DNA of 6,449 nt from NCBI GenBank assembly GCA_015490675.1, contig WFXI01000017.1, positions 1 to 6,449 on the forward strand, read 5' to 3'. The position numbers and the translations under genes are program-made. The stretch is from Hydrogenothermaceae bacterium (GTDB taxonomy: Bacteria; Aquificota; Aquificia; Aquificales; Hydrogenothermaceae). Shown here one piece after another: positions 5,930 through 6,449 of this stretch (position 1 is its first letter; each line of letters starts with the position of its first letter). Under the pieces are notes generated by a model, which did not search any database, was not told where the DNA came from, and saw nothing but the letters and a program-made list of their open reading frames with translations.

Positions 5930-6397
5930 TTAAAGCTCCAGTAAAACAGGAATTTCTTTACAGTCGTTAAATTTTACACAGTGTATACATTCTGTCCAGA
6001 CTTTTTGAGGAAATAAAGATTTATCTACTACTTTAAAACCAAGTTTTTCAAAAAACTGTGGAACATATGTTAATGCAAATACTTTTTTTATACCAAGTTC
6101 TTTAGCATCTTCTATGCATTTTTCAACAATCTTTTTGCCTATACCTTTTCCCTGATATTCATCTAAAACTGCTAGAGATTTTATTTCTGCTAAATCTTCC
6201 CAAAATACATGTAAAGAGCCTATTCCAACAATTTTCCCATTGTCTTCATAAACAAAAAAATCTCTTATATTTTCATATATTCCATTTAAACTTCTAGGAA
6301 GTAATATTCCTTTTAGGGCAAATCGCTGTAAAATTGAAAATATTTGATTTGCATCTTTTACATTGGCTTTTCTTATCTGGGTGGTTGATACATTCAA
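5930..6397 (-). CDS. ArgA-like GNAT N-acetyltransferase (short N-acetylglutamate synthase type)
   Basis: 155-residue GNAT enzyme closely resembling the short ArgA-type acetyltransferases, which use acetyl-CoA to acetylate glutamate, the first step of arginine synthesis. Recognisable pieces in order: I-R-K-A-N-V-K-D-A (8-16), L-P-R-S (33-36) and I-R-D-F-F-V-Y, L-H-V-F-W-E-D-L-A-E-I-K-S-L-A-V (62-77), the acetyl-CoA loop Y-Q-G-K-G-I-G-K-K (81-89), and F-A-L-T-Y-V-P-Q-F-F-E-K-L-G-F (107-121). The end, K-V-W-T-E-C-I-H-C-V-K-F-N-D-C, has Cys137, Cys140 and Cys146; I recall the same cysteine-rich ending in relatives. Function as N-acetylglutamate synthase is inferred from family; no arg gene is nearby. 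The start is uncertain: TTG at 6397 has no Shine-Dalgarno at normal distance, while GAGG (6415-6412) sits 5 bases before an in-frame ATT at 6406. Stop is one base from the phosphatase start. Confidence 0.85.
   Translation of the reverse strand: MNVSTTQIRKANVKDANQIFSILQRFALKGILLPRSLNGIYENIRDFFVYEDNGKIVGIGSLHVFWEDLAEIKSLAVLDEYQGKGIGKKIVEKCIEDAKELGIKKVFALTYVPQFFEKLGFKVVDKSLFPQKVWTECIHCVKFNDCKEIPVLLEL
5936..5939 (-). promoter_or_regulatory. Shine-Dalgarno supporting a TTG start for the phosphatase
   Basis: On the minus strand GGAG (5939-5936) stands 7 bases before TTG at 5928, inside the last codons of the upstream acetyltransferase gene. No in-frame ATG exists near the beginning of the conserved R-H-G block, so this decides the start. 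Confidence 0.7.
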
Positions 6398-6414
6398 TTT
6401 GTTAATGTTTACCT

Positions 6415-6449
6415 CTATTTTAGGGTTTCCATAAATTTTATCTTATTTT
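6415..6449 (-). CDS. Possible 3' end of a gene upstream of the acetyltransferase
   Basis: On the minus strand one frame is open from the window edge to TAG (6417-6415), encoding about ten residues ending F-M-E-T-L-K. The TAG overlaps the GAGG that precedes the acetyltransferase, the kind of spacing seen between genes of one operon. Only 35 bases are visible, so it could be chance. No convincing -35/-10 pair is visible in 6398-6449, which also fits transcription from further upstream. Confidence 0.25.
   Translation of the reverse strand, partial: NKIKFMETLK

Noticed and set aside
6417..6445. Promoter with TAAAAT boxes upstream of the acetyltransferase
   Set aside because: TAAAAT occurs twice, but no -35 box stands at a suitable distance, and the window ends here.
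1..6449. CRISPR array, tRNA/rRNA gene, insertion sequence or phage attachment site
   Set aside because: No regularly spaced repeats, cloverleaf, transposase or terminal inverted repeats were found by eye, and genes cover nearly the whole window.

Overview
The window is AT-rich, tightly packed bacterial chromosome with ordinary housekeeping and regulatory genes and no intergenic stretch over about 75 bases. Low GC, a stand-alone ispD (not an ispDF fusion), a system II cytochrome c maturation gene, a short ArgA-type acetyltransferase and a histidine-phosphatase gene together suggest a thermophilic Aquificota bacterium of the Hydrogenothermaceae type (Sulfurihydrogenibium/Persephonella-like). 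This is an inference from composition and gene style; a low-GC Campylobacterota relative cannot be excluded.

Layout: (1) 1-1749, plus strand: the 3' end of a PIN-domain protein, then an ABC metal transporter pair, znuC-like ATPase and znuB-like permease, joined by 1-base and 4-base overlaps, so all three are probably one operon. (2) 3336-1724, minus strand: an OmpR/PhoB-type response regulator and its membrane histidine kinase, overlapping by ATGA. The kinase gene converges on znuB and overlaps its end by 26 bases. (3) 3412-4092, plus strand: ispD of the MEP isoprenoid pathway, divergent from the response regulator across a 75-base gap with two predicted promoters whose -10 boxes almost coincide. 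(4) 6397-4096, minus strand: an ArgA-like N-acetyltransferase (TTG or rarer start), a phosphoglycerate-mutase-like phosphatase (TTG start with a good Shine-Dalgarno), and a CcsA/ResC-type haem-handling protein with its own apparent promoter. ispD and the ccs gene converge with 3 bases between them, and a GC-rich hairpin lies inside the last codons of ispD.

The genes fall into independent modules: divalent-metal import, signal transduction, isoprenoid precursor synthesis, c-type cytochrome assembly and small-molecule metabolism (arginine, possibly serine or phosphate-ester). Nothing in the window ties the two-component system to a particular target.

I did not find a clear new system. The points most worth a second look are the non-canonical catalytic core of the histidine kinase, the overlapping divergent promoters, a His/Cys cluster at the ZnuC C-terminus, and the GC-rich hairpin that supplies the C-terminal tail of IspD.
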